From a virus, in the IMG/VR virus record IMGVR_UViG_3300032322_001765, positions 62,001 to 126,000 of that record: DNA of 64,000 bases; one strand, written 5' to 3'. Positions 18,501-27,600 of the stretch are shown one piece after another. Position 1 is the stretch's first letter, and each line of letters starts with the position of its first letter. The notes below the pieces were generated by a model. It was not told the origin of the DNA, made no database searches, and saw nothing but the letters and a program-made list of their open reading frames with translations. The position numbers and the translations under genes were made by a program.

Positions 18501-20496
18501 TGCAAACGTAGCGAATTATTTACCAACATATACAGGTAATTTACAAGCTGGTAACTTTACATTAAATTCATTAGGTACAGGACAAATAGCAATATCATCA
18601 AGTGGCTTAATAGTTGGTGGTCCTGATTTAATTTGGGATTTTGCTAATTCAGCGTTAACTATTACTAATCTAAAAGCTAACGGTGTAATCAGCACAACAT
18701 CTAATGTAACCGCAAGTAATGCTAACTTAGGCAACTTAGTAACAGCAAATTATTTCACAGGTAATGCTTCATTATTAAGTTCGATCACAGGTGGCAATGT
18801 AACCGGTCAAGTAGGTAATGCATTGTTAGCGGGTACAGTATATACAAATGCACAACCAAATATTACGAGTCTTGGTAACTTAAGTGGTTTAACAAGTAAT
18901 GGCGTTATTGATTTTAACAATTCAAGTAATGTAACTTTAGGTAACGTAAGTAATTTACATATAGCAGGTGGTAGTTTAGGCTACGTCTTAAAAACAGACG
19001 GCGCTGGAAATTTAAGTTGGGGTATTGATTCAGCAGCAGCAGGTGGTAGTAATACAGAGGTTCAGTTTAATGATAATAATAGTCTTGCCGGTAGTGCAAA
19101 CTTTACATTTAACAAAACCACAAACACGTTAAGTGTAACAAACATCATAGGTAATGGCGCTGGCATCACTTATATCACAGGTAGCAATGTAAATGGTCAA
19201 GTAGGGAACGCATTAGTAGCCGGAACAGTGTATACTAATGCGCAACCAAACATCACAAGTTTAGGTACTTTAAGTAGTTTATCAGTAACAGCAAACGTTA
19301 GCGCAGGAAACATTAAATCGGATAATCTATTATATGCTAATGGTACTCCATACGTCTTTACTACAAATGCAGCTGGAAGTAATACACAAATTCAATTTAA
19401 TGACGGTAATGCTTTTGCCGGAAGTGCAAATCTAACATTCAATAAAGCGACCAACACACTTACAGCATATAACTTTGTAACTACAAATGCAAATGTTAAT
19501 GGTATAGCTAATTTAGGATCTGTAAGTAATGTTAAGATAACCGGCGGTTCAGCTGGCTATACACTAACAACAGATGGATTAGGTAACTTAAGTTGGCAAG
19601 TTGGTGCAGGTGGTGGTGCAGGGTTTGTTAATATTAATAAAGATAATTTTGTTGGTAACGGAGTACAAACTAATTTTACATTATCAACAGTACCTTCTGC
19701 TGAAGCAGCATTACAAGTTAACATCGACGGTTTAATTCAGCAGGATTGGGTTTACTCATTGTCAGGTAGTACTTTAATATTCTCTGATCCGCCTGCTAAT
19801 AATGCTAATATTGAAGTAACTATATACGGGGCAATAACTATATCCGGTGCAAATACACAGGTTCTGTTTATAGATGGTTCAAACGTAAATTCAAATAGTA
19901 ACTTTACGTTCAACAAAACCACTAGCACGTTATCAGTATCTAACCTTTCTGTTACCGGTAATGTTTCAAGTGGTAATTTATCAGCTACTTCTGGTTTATT
20001 AACATTAGGATCAGGAACTATTGAGGTATCCGGTAGTAATGCTGGTATCTTTACAGTTGGTATAGGAAACACTAATATTGGTCTAGCCGGTAATGTGACA
20101 TTAGGGAGTGCGTCAGGAAATGTTACGGTTCAGGGCAATTTATCAGTTGCTAATACAGCGACTATAACAAATCTAAAAGTAAATGATTTTTACAGCAATA
20201 GAACTCCTATTGTTGTTACAACTGGTACTGTTGTGGATAGCTTCAGTACCACAAAATATAGATCAGCTAAATACACTATGCGGGTTAATAGTGATGACGG
20301 TTATCAGGCTGTAGAAGTATTGCTGATTCACAACGGTACTAACAGTTTTGTAACAATCTATGGTAGTTTGTCTACAATCGGTTCTGATATTATTACTTTA
20401 AGCACAGATATTAATTCTGGAAATGTCAGAATGTTAGCAACAACATTGTCAGCTAATACTACGGTAAATTTATTAGGTACTTATGTATCAGATTAA
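12568..20496 (+). CDS. Giant beta-repeat tail fibre-like protein (2642 aa)
   Basis: Starts MAITKFNVVEGLTVGGLVQI, the same anchor as its neighbours. Residues of about 60-390 are a non-repetitive insert that includes FSIWANISATGG and DQLAGLQGGQIDEYYHLTYN, a segment seen in other phage tail proteins. About 18 QPNITS units follow, alternating with GNANLGNLxxANYFxGDGSL and GNVTGQVGNALxAGTVYTNA blocks. Two full DGKDRGTLLHYYTT modules lie near residues 935-1020 and 1515-1600. Near 2352-2430 is an FVGNGVQTNFTLST domain. The last 100 residues (RSAKYTMRVNSDDGYQAVEV) match the end of the 846-aa fibre. At 7.9 kb it is the longest complete gene here. Fibre role is inferred from composition and repeat architecture. 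Confidence 0.72.
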   Translation: MAITKFNVVEGLTVGGLVQIPVIDNTANVSANNLNVQGDSNLGNLATANYFTGNGRLLSGITLANTIADVSITSPTNGQTLIYNGLVWVNTNTGAVSAGQGVSFWLSTPIINAINANNAIQVDSLSSTPNTSAQTYANVTVNGTAAIAGFVSPPLNRTSWDAGNWDFSIWANISATGGTNTLNAGIHQILPNAGTVTTTGTGTTRTATASTGTPFANVVAGSNVILSSYIQTPQGLYRITAKTSDTVVSINVPTTYTNETTVSASVWVPLFNIGSADMSTTSLFEYNFTTTEPAWPVTTNSSMGLLLAATTSSSKSVYVTINGTNQASHFTTPLATLHDQLAGLQGGQIDEYYHLTYNEYAGTGTGNFVRQSNANLINPNIDSATGLSLTLTGNLVSGNANLGNLAVANYVTGTLTTGNQPNITSLGTLSGLTSNGIVNFTTASNVSLGDVSNLKILGGTAGYVLKTDGTGNLSWGIDTTAAAGNNTYVQFNDGGSLGGNANFTFDKSTSLLTVTGNVNALNADLGNLVAANFFSGNGSLLSSITGGNVTGQVGNALVAGTVYTNAQPNITSLGTLTSLSVSGNASFTGANTYFSNIANVKIPGGSNGYVLKTDGAGNLSWGIDVTDYSNTNVAAYLPTYTGNFTAGNANISGNIISGNASLGNLATANYFSGDGSLLSNITGGNVVGQVGNALVAGTVYTNAQPNITSLGTLTSLSVTGNITSGNASLGNLATANYFSGDGSLLTSITGGNVTGQVANALIAGTVYTNAQPNITSVGNLSSLTVSGNITSGNASLGNLAVANYFNGDGSLLSSLTGSNVTGQVANALIAGTVYTNAQPNITSVGTLTSLNITGNVSSGNANLGNLVLANYFSGDGSLLSNLNVANIGTVANANYAAFAGNVTLASQPNITSVGNLSSLTVSGNTTIAGNLTVSGTTVYANVTTLNVKDPIIELGGTGNNDPLSSNDGKDRGTLLHYYTTTPIDAFMGWDNSNGEFGFGSNVTATNEVITWNSYGNIRAGYIIADGSLLTSITGGNVTGQVGNALIAGTVYTNAQPNITSLGTLSSLSVTGNISAGNANLGNLVTANYFIGDGSLLSNLNTANIGTVANANYAAFAGNVVLASQPNITSLGTLVSLSVTGNITSGNANLGNLAVANYFSGNGSLLTSITGGNVTGQVGNALIAGTVYTNAQPNITSVGTLQSTTLAANANLTLSGSLSQITGANLVSASLLTGTLTTAAQPNITSLGTLGNLTVTANASAGNILTNNLLYSNGTPWNLNGTYSNTNVAAYLPTYTGNLTAGNANISGNIFGNNGTLTGALLLGSGSGGNISGANVVTANLFTGTLTTGAQPNITSLGTLASLTVTANISSGNANLGNLVVANFFSGNGALLTSITGANVTGQVGNALVSGTVYTNAQPNITSVGTLTSLSVTGNVSAGNANLGNLARANFFSGDGGFLSNINPSNIGTVANANYAAFAGNVTLASQPNITSVGNLASLTVSGNTTIAGNLTVSGTTIYANVSTLNVKDPIIELGGTGNNDPLTSNDGKDRGTLLHYYTTAPVDAFMGWDNSNAEFGFGSNVTVTNEVVTWNSYGNIRANYFIGNGALLTGMYSNTNVAAYLPTYTGNVAANYFIGNGSALTSITGANVTGQVANALIAGTVYTAAQPNITSVGTLSSLTVSGLITATGTGIKVANIYDSTTTLTIETKYGNIAGDAGVYGNLTVGTSGAGNITAYNANLGNLVIGNFLQGTLTTGAQPNITSVGTLGNLSVTANASAGNILTNNLLYANGTPWSFGDVYSNANVANYLPTYTGNFTAGNISVTGSVIGNAVTANYVMVTERTTGNYYPTFVSSNSSGNYALGANADISYDAGNSTLYISKLSSGSGNGGTISGANLVSANFFQGDGGLLSNISASNVASANYSNFAGTVITAAQPNITSLGTLSNLSVTGNVSAGNILTDSLLYANGVAWSFGSTYSNANVANYLPTYTGNLQAGNFTLNSLGTGQIAISSSGLIVGGPDLIWDFANSALTITNLKANGVISTTSNVTASNANLGNLVTANYFTGNASLLSSITGGNVTGQVGNALLAGTVYTNAQPNITSLGNLSGLTSNGVIDFNNSSNVTLGNVSNLHIAGGSLGYVLKTDGAGNLSWGIDSAAAGGSNTEVQFNDNNSLAGSANFTFNKTTNTLSVTNIIGNGAGITYITGSNVNGQVGNALVAGTVYTNAQPNITSLGTLSSLSVTANVSAGNIKSDNLLYANGTPYVFTTNAAGSNTQIQFNDGNAFAGSANLTFNKATNTLTAYNFVTTNANVNGIANLGSVSNVKITGGSAGYTLTTDGLGNLSWQVGAGGGAGFVNINKDNFVGNGVQTNFTLSTVPSAEAALQVNIDGLIQQDWVYSLSGSTLIFSDPPANNANIEVTIYGAITISGANTQVLFIDGSNVNSNSNFTFNKTTSTLSVSNLSVTGNVSSGNLSATSGLLTLGSGTIEVSGSNAGIFTVGIGNTNIGLAGNVTLGSASGNVTVQGNLSVANTATITNLKVNDFYSNRTPIVVTTGTVVDSFSTTKYRSAKYTMRVNSDDGYQAVEVLLIHNGTNSFVTIYGSLSTIGSDIITLSTDINSGNVRMLATTLSANTTVNLLGTYVSD

Positions 20497-20514
20497 GATT
20501 AAGGAAAATTTAAA

Positions 20515-23055
20515 ATGACAACAAAATATTTTAACGTCAAACAGGGTATAACAACTGGTAATGTTGTTATTGACGCAGCTACTGGTAACCTAGCTAATGT
20601 AGGGAATATAACTGCGCTAACCGGAATTACAGCAAACTTAGGTAATTTAGTAATTTCGAATCACTTTCAAGGTAATGGTAGTCAGTTATCAGGTTTAGCT
20701 GGGGCGAATATTACTGGGCAAGTAGGTAATGCATTAATATCTGGTACAGTTTACACAAATGCTCAACCCAACATCACTAGTTTAGGTACATTAAGTTCTG
20801 TTGATATTACTGGTAATGCGACTGCAGGTAATATTACTGGTGCTAATTTAATTTCAGGTAATTTTATTACAGGTACACTAACAACAAATGCGCAACCAAA
20901 TATTACAAGCGTTGGGTTGTTATCGAGTCTAACTGTCGGGAATAGTACAGCAAATGTAGAAATTTCAGTAGGAGTTAATGGCACACTAAACGCTACTGCT
21001 AATATCACAGCACCTTATTTTATTGGTAACGTTCAAGGTAATATAAGTGGTAATATTGTTGTACCGGGTAATAACACTGCTGTATTGTTTAATAATTCAG
21101 GAAATGCAGGTGCAAGTGATGCATTTACGTTTAATCAATCTACGAATGTAGTAACAATTAGTGGTAATTTAACATCAGTAAATGCAAATTTAGGAAACTT
21201 AACGGTATCAAATTACTTTCAAGGTAATGGATATTTAATTACTAATATAAATGGAAGTAATGTTTCTGGTGACGTATCAGGTGCAAATCATGCAAACGTT
21301 GCTGATAGTGCAAACAGTGTTGCTGGAGGTAATGTATCAGGTCAAGTAGGCAATGCATTACTTGCTGGAACGGTTTATACAAATGCACAGCCTAATATTA
21401 CAAGCTTAGGTACTCTAGCTAATCTTGTAGTGACAGGTACAGCGAATACAGGTGATGCACTTATAAGTGGTAATGCAACCGTTACTGGTAACTTAACTGT
21501 TCAAGGCAATACGATTTATGCGAATGTAGAAACTCTTGTTGTTGAAGATCCAATCATTGAACTTGGCGGCGGTCCAAATGGTGCACCACTTACCACAAAT
21601 GACGGCAAAGATAGAGGTACATTATTACATTACTATACAACAGCTCCGATTGATGCATTTATGGGTTGGGATAATAGTAATGGGGAATTTGGTTTCGGTA
21701 GTAACGTAACAAATTCAAGTGAGGTGATGACCTTCAACAGTTACGGTAATATTAGAGCAGGATACTTCTTAGGAAACGGTAGTCTATTAACTGGTGTTGC
21801 TACATCAGCGACAGCTAATACCGTAACTGATGGGTCACAGCCAAATATTACTAGTGTAGGTACATTGACTACACTCACAGTTTCAGGTAATGTTACCTCA
21901 GGTAATGCAAGCTTAGGAAATTTAGTTGTAGGTAATTATTTCAGTGGTGACGGTAGTTTACTTACTAACTTAAACGGTAGTAATGTAACTGGGACCGTAG
22001 CAAATGCTAACTATGCAACTTATGCAGGAACAGTACTAACAAACGCACAACCTAACATTACAAGCGTTGGCACACTAACAAGCTTAGATGTAACCGGTAA
22101 TGTAAGCGCAGGCAATATTAAGTCAGATAACTTATTATATGCAAATGGTACCCCATACGTATTCACTACAAATGCAGCAGGTAGCAATACACAAGTTCAG
22201 TTTAATGATGGTAATGCATTTGCTGGTAGTGCAAACTTTACATTTAATAAGGGAACAAACACATTAAGTGTAACTAATATTGTTGCCAATGGTGCAGGGT
22301 TAACAAGCGTCCCAGGTGGTAATATAACAGGTCAGGTAGCAAATGCATTAGTAGCCGGTACCGTGTATACAGCAGCACAACCAAACATCACTAGTGTTGG
22401 CACACTAAGTAGCTTAACGGTTACTGGTTTAATTACTGCAACAGCAAATGGTGTAAAAACTGCAAACATCTACGACAGTACAGGTACACTAACATTAGAA
22501 ACCAAATATGGTAATAATGCAGGTGACTTAGGTGTATATGGTAATTTAGTTGTAGGAACAAGCGGTACTGGTAATGTAACAGCATATAATGCTAACTTGG
22601 GTAACTTAGTACTCGCTAACTTTATTACAGGAACACTAACAACAGGTGCTCAGCCAAATATTACTAGTGTTGGTACATTAAGCTCATTAAATGTTTCTGG
22701 TAATACAACAACAGGTAATTTATTATTAAATGGTGGATTAACAAGTAATCGTAGTAATGTAAGTGTAACTACAAATACGGTTATCGATCAATTTGCTCCA
22801 ACAACATATCGTACTGCTAAGTATATAATTAGTGCAAGCGGTGACGATGGTTATCAATCGGTTGAAACATTATTAGTGCATGATGGTACAAATTCATATA
22901 TAACAATATATGGTAGTATTTGTAGTAATAATAGTGCTGATATTATTGATTTATCTAGCAACATTAACGGTATTTCTGGTAATGTAAGTGTATATGCAAC
23001 ATCAACAAGTGCTAATGCAAAGGTAAACATGGTAGTGAGTTATATTAAAACATAA
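20515..23055 (+). CDS. Beta-repeat tail fibre-like protein (846 aa)
   Basis: Starts MTTKYFNVKQGITTGNVVID behind AAGGAAAA. It contains seven QPNITS units, two NTxVxFN units (near residues 188 and 563), one DGKDRGTLLHYYTT module (about residues 320-415) and an IYDSTGTLTLETKYG unit also present in the 2642-, 1023- and 459-aa fibres. The C-terminal 95 residues (YRTAKYIISASGDDGYQSVE, LLVHDGTNSYITIYG) are a clear paralogue of the end of the 2642-aa protein; this domain is familiar from T4-like cyanophage structural proteins. It looks like a shorter sibling of the gene before it, with the same anchor, modules and cap but fewer repeats. Confidence 0.72.
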   Translation: MTTKYFNVKQGITTGNVVIDAATGNLANVGNITALTGITANLGNLVISNHFQGNGSQLSGLAGANITGQVGNALISGTVYTNAQPNITSLGTLSSVDITGNATAGNITGANLISGNFITGTLTTNAQPNITSVGLLSSLTVGNSTANVEISVGVNGTLNATANITAPYFIGNVQGNISGNIVVPGNNTAVLFNNSGNAGASDAFTFNQSTNVVTISGNLTSVNANLGNLTVSNYFQGNGYLITNINGSNVSGDVSGANHANVADSANSVAGGNVSGQVGNALLAGTVYTNAQPNITSLGTLANLVVTGTANTGDALISGNATVTGNLTVQGNTIYANVETLVVEDPIIELGGGPNGAPLTTNDGKDRGTLLHYYTTAPIDAFMGWDNSNGEFGFGSNVTNSSEVMTFNSYGNIRAGYFLGNGSLLTGVATSATANTVTDGSQPNITSVGTLTTLTVSGNVTSGNASLGNLVVGNYFSGDGSLLTNLNGSNVTGTVANANYATYAGTVLTNAQPNITSVGTLTSLDVTGNVSAGNIKSDNLLYANGTPYVFTTNAAGSNTQVQFNDGNAFAGSANFTFNKGTNTLSVTNIVANGAGLTSVPGGNITGQVANALVAGTVYTAAQPNITSVGTLSSLTVTGLITATANGVKTANIYDSTGTLTLETKYGNNAGDLGVYGNLVVGTSGTGNVTAYNANLGNLVLANFITGTLTTGAQPNITSVGTLSSLNVSGNTTTGNLLLNGGLTSNRSNVSVTTNTVIDQFAPTTYRTAKYIISASGDDGYQSVETLLVHDGTNSYITIYGSICSNNSADIIDLSSNINGISGNVSVYATSTSANAKVNMVVSYIKT

Positions 23056-23093
23056 TTTATAAAAATTAGTAAACAAACAGGGATAATGGAACT

Positions 23094-24299
23094 GTGACAT
23101 TAAAGTATTTTAACGTTAAGAACGGCTTAACGACCGGCAATATTACGCTTAATTCTGGTAACAGTAATATTACGGCTAATAACTATAGTGGCACAGGAGT
23201 AATATTAACTGGTAATATAACTTCCGGTAACGCTAATTTAGGAAATCTTGCTACCGCAAACTATTTTAGCGGAGATGGATCACTTCTCACATCAATTACA
23301 GCAGGTAATGTAACAGGTCAAGTAGGCAATGCATTAGTTGCTGGTACTGTTTACACTAATGCACAACCTAATATCACTTCAGTTGGTACGCTGACTAGTC
23401 TAACAGTATCAGGTAACTTATCTTTTACTGGGGCCAATGCGTATTTTTCTAATATCGCAAACGTTAAAATACCAGGTGGTTCAGCCAATTATGTAATTGT
23501 AACTGATGGATCTGGAAATTTAAGTTGGGCTGCACAATCAGGCGGTGGAGGTGGTGGCACACCTGGTGGTAGTAATACACAACTACAGTTTAATGACGGC
23601 GGCAGTTTTGGTGGTACTAGTAATGTAACATATGATAAAACAACTAATACGTTATCGGTTACTGGAAATCTTGCAGTTAGTGGTGGTAATGTAAGTTTAG
23701 GTGATATTTCTAATATACACATTACCGGCGGCGCCAATGGTCAAGTAATTACTACAGATGGATCAGGTAATTTAAGTTTTGTAAGTGCAGGTTCTACTAC
23801 ATATAGTACAGTTTTTGTCGATGCGTTTACAGGTAACGGTGTACAAACAAGCTTTACATTGAGTACATCACCAACAAGCATCAATACTACTCAGGTTAAT
23901 TATAATGGTGTCATTGTATTACGTTCTGATTATAGTATTACAGGCAACACACTTTCTTTTACAAATGCTCCAGCTAATAATTCAAGCATTGAAGTTACTA
24001 CTACTAATTTAGTTTCAGGTGGTGCCGGAAGTTTTGTAGTAAGAACATATACTGGTAATGGTAGTACTGTAAATTATAGTGTAACGAATGGAGCAACTGT
24101 AAGTAGTGTATTGGTAACACTAGACGGTGTATTACAAACACCAACAGCAGATTATACAATTACAGGAACGACATTAACCTTTACAACAGCGCCGGGTGAT
24201 AGTGTAGCAATACAAATAAGAGAATTAGCTGTAGTTCAATCTACTAGTGACGTAACAACAGGAAAAGCGATAGCAATGGCAATCGTTTTTGGATTTTAA
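23094..24299 (+). CDS. Beta-repeat fibre protein with FTGNG tip domains (401 aa, GTG start)
   Basis: I use the GTG at 23094 because it yields MTLKYFNVKNGLTTGNITLN, matching the 846-aa fibre start. The only nearby ATG (23084) hits a stop after three codons. One QPNITS unit is followed by a six-glycine hinge and NTQLQFNDGGSFGG (about residues 155-180). Two tandem domains of about 75 residues then follow: FTGNGVQTSFTLSTSP, ending in IEVTT, and YTGNGSTVNYSVTNG, ending in IQIREL. The chain ends GKAIAMAIVFGF. The same hinge occurs in the 1023- and 459-aa proteins. It is followed at 9 bases by the 119-aa accessory gene; the 637-aa fibre has the same partner arrangement. Confidence 0.7.
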   Translation: MTLKYFNVKNGLTTGNITLNSGNSNITANNYSGTGVILTGNITSGNANLGNLATANYFSGDGSLLTSITAGNVTGQVGNALVAGTVYTNAQPNITSVGTLTSLTVSGNLSFTGANAYFSNIANVKIPGGSANYVIVTDGSGNLSWAAQSGGGGGGTPGGSNTQLQFNDGGSFGGTSNVTYDKTTNTLSVTGNLAVSGGNVSLGDISNIHITGGANGQVITTDGSGNLSFVSAGSTTYSTVFVDAFTGNGVQTSFTLSTSPTSINTTQVNYNGVIVLRSDYSITGNTLSFTNAPANNSSIEVTTTNLVSGGAGSFVVRTYTGNGSTVNYSVTNGATVSSVLVTLDGVLQTPTADYTITGTTLTFTTAPGDSVAIQIRELAVVQSTSDVTTGKAIAMAIVFGF

Positions 24300-24308
24300 G
24301 GAAAGAAT

Positions 24309-24668
24309 ATGGCAAACCCAAATATAGTAAATGTAACTACAATTTATGGAAATACAGCAGTCGCTAACGTAACTACAAGTGCGTCAGCAATTGTTACTAA
24401 CAATTCTTCAAGTGGTAAAATATATAAGGTAAATATGTTGGTAGTAGCTAATATAGACACAAGTAACAGTGCAACACTTACAGTGGATTTATATAGAGGT
24501 AGTGTTGCAACTCAAATAATAAGTAACGTTGCAATTGCAATAAACACGGCTTACACACCAATAGATAAAACATTAAGTTTATATTTGTTAGAAGGTGACA
24601 GCGTAAGAGTCACTGCAAACGCAAATAGTAGATTGCAAGCAGTATGTAGCTGGGAAGAAATTAATTAA
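24309..24668 (+). CDS. Small virion accessory protein (119 aa), paralogue of the gene at 47150
   Basis: A good AAGGAAAG site precedes the ATG. The 119 residues (MANPNIVNVTTIYGNTAVAN..., ending RLQAVCSWEEIN) predict mostly beta strand. It aligns along its whole length with the 118-aa product at 47150: MA-PN, NVTT, I-TN-SSS, K---V-N, LYLLEGDSV/IYLEEGDVL, then -A-A-S. Each copy follows directly behind a fibre ending in a short hydrophobic FG-type tail. This suggests a fibre-plus-partner cassette, with the small protein perhaps a tip, adaptor or chaperone. No family name is certain. Confidence 0.65.
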   Translation: MANPNIVNVTTIYGNTAVANVTTSASAIVTNNSSSGKIYKVNMLVVANIDTSNSATLTVDLYRGSVATQIISNVAIAINTAYTPIDKTLSLYLLEGDSVRVTANANSRLQAVCSWEEIN

Positions 24669-24670
24669 AA

Positions 24671-27600
24671 ATGTTTAATAGTGGGTTTAGGGGTAAAAGA
24701 GCTTCCGATAATACAGGTACAGTTGACAAACAAAGTCAGTTTGTGCAACAGAAGTACCCACAACCTAGTATTACTGGGTATAGTATTCAGGGCAGTGACG
24801 ATACAGCATTAAACCCAGCCGGTGGACAAACAGTATTAGTAAATGGTACTGGTTTTGCAAGCGGCGCCGCAGTTACAGTAAATGGTGTAACAATTAGCCC
24901 AGTTACAGTTATAAGTCCAACACAATTAAGTTTTACAAGTACAGCATTAGCAGGTGGAAGTTATACACTAATCGTTTATAATAGTACAGGCGGCGCAGCT
25001 ATATTAGTACCGGGTTTGGTTTACTCTAGTGTGCCTACATATACTACTCCAGCTGGAAGTATTGGTACAAGCTATGAAACTAGACCAATTAATACTAGTG
25101 TAGTTGCAACCAGCGATAGTCCCATTACTTATAGTTTAGCAAGTGGAAGTTTGCCTAGTGGTGCAACACTTTATGCAAATGGTGTAATTACAGGAACAAG
25201 TCCTATTGAAAGTGGCAGCACAACATATACTTTTGCTATCAAAGCAGAAGATGCAGAATTACAGGACGTTACTCGCACCTTCACATTAACAGTTAATACT
25301 GATGTAGTGACATGGAGTAGTCCGGCAAGTGGTGCAGTAATTTCTACTTACGAATATCTACCAATAGCTAACACTACATTAACAGCAACAAGTGCAGCAG
25401 GGTATGGTGTTCAATATAGTGGAACAAACTTACCTACTGGTATTAATATAAGCGGCAATTTATTAGTCGGTACAGCAAACACAGTAGCAAATACAAACAT
25501 AACATTAACAGCAACAGCAAATACAACAAATAGAACTGCAAACAGAACGGCTTATATAAATGTGCAACAGGATGCAGTAACATGGAATAGTCCCGCTGAC
25601 AATACGACATATACGGTGGCTGCAAATACAGCAATTAGTAACGTATCATTAAATGCAACTAGTGCTGCAGGTTTTGGTGTAGTATATGCAGCAAATACAT
25701 TACCCACTGGATTAACTTTATCGGGAAATATAATTGCTGGAACACCAACTGCTGTAGCAAATACTTCTTCATTATTAACTGCAACAGCGAATACATCTAA
25801 TAGAACTGCTACAAGAACAATTAATTGGGTAGTACAATTAGGAAATGATCCATATTTTAATTTAACTACACTCTTATTATCAGGGGAAACAACAAGTCCT
25901 TACTGGATACAGGATGCAAGTACGAATGGTTTCGCATTAACAGTAAATGGCGATACAAGACCAGTTGCTTTGAGTCCATATAATGTAAGCTGGAGTAATT
26001 ATTTTGATGGCAATGGTGATTATTTAAGTACACCTGCAAATACTGCATTTTCATTTGGTACAGGTGATTTTACTATAGAATGTTGGATAAACACAAGCGT
26101 TGGTGGTCTTGCGCCCGGTCCCGGATATTCACGTAGTATTATGTCAATGGGTGATTTAGTTTTTTATTTAAGAGTATCACAATATCATGGCGGAACTAAC
26201 GGAGCTTTAAGAGTAAGCGGATTGACTCCAATAGATGGATCTACTGTTACACTAACTGATGGATTTTGGCATCACATTGCAGTTGTTAGACAATCAAGTG
26301 TAGTAAGATATTGGATAGATGGGGTTTATCAAACAGAAGCATCTGGGTCAACTGTAACAACTAACTTTACTAATAATAATTTAAATGTAATAGGAGCACA
26401 AAGTAATCCAGTAGAAGGTTGGTTTAATGGATATATTAGTAATGTAAGAGTAGTTAAAGGTACAGCAGTATATATAGGAACAGCTAACTTTGTTCCTAGC
26501 ACATCTCCATTAACTGCTGTATCAGGTACAAGTTTATTAACATGTCAAAGTAATAGATTTATTGATAATAGTACAAATAGTTTTACGATATCTGTGTTTG
26601 GCAATACGTTTATTTCAAATTACGGGGGTGTAACAGAAACAGATTTAACAACAGGTAGTGGTTATTTTGATGGATCAACAGATTATATTACGCAAACCAC
26701 AAATTCAAGTTATGGTTTTGGTACTGGAGATTTTACAATTGAATTTTGGTTGTATTTGAATAGTACGGGGCTACAAACTATTTACAGTAACTTAGCTTCT
26801 GCATCTAGTACTAATCCTCATATCTATATTAGTAGTACTATACGATATTTTACTGCCAGTGCTGATAGAATTACTGGAAGTTCGTTAAGCACTAGTATAT
26901 GGTATCATATTGCGGTAGCTCGTGCCTCAGGATCAACCAAACTTTTCATAAATGGCACACAATCTGGATCGACTTATACCGATGGAAATAATTATGGGGC
27001 AACTGCACCTTTAGGTATTGGAACTTATTGGGAAGGTGGTTCACCGTATACGTCAAGTACATTATTTGGATATATAAACAATTTGCGTGTTGTAAAGGGA
27101 ACCGCAGTCTATACTTCAAACTTCACCCCGCCGGCATCACCTCTTACCGCAGTTGCAAATACAAGTCTATTAACATTGCAAAATAGATTTGGTGAAAACA
27201 ACAATCGTTTTGTTGATACATCTGGTATTAATAATATTATTACACGCAATGGTAATCCAACGCAAGGTACATTTAGTCCATTTAGTCAAACAGGTTGGAG
27301 TAATTATTTTGATGGAAATAGTGATTATATTTCAACAACACTACCTACTGCAATAGGTACAAGTAATTTTACATTTGAGGCGTGGGTTTACAGAGCAGCT
27401 CAAGCCAGTAATGATAGTATTTTTACTATTGGGGGTACTGGTAATTTATATGTACAATTTTATTTAACGTATTTTAGATGTTGGGTCGGAGGTTTAAGTT
27501 CATCATTTCTTGAGTATGACGGAGTTGTAAATAATACATGGTACCATGTTGCCTGTACAAGATCAGGTTCTACTGTTAGATTATTTTTAAATGGTACACT

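Noticed and set aside
10911-20072. Many minus-strand frames of 60-160 codons opposite the fibre genes
   Set aside because: Their Val/Leu/Pro-rich products mirror Asn/Thr/Gly codon repeats of the plus strand and none has a plausible start region.
12568-24299. CRISPR-like array suggested by many spaced repeats
   Set aside because: The repeats are in frame, vary by codon choice and code for a regular protein motif; spacing and length do not fit a CRISPR array.
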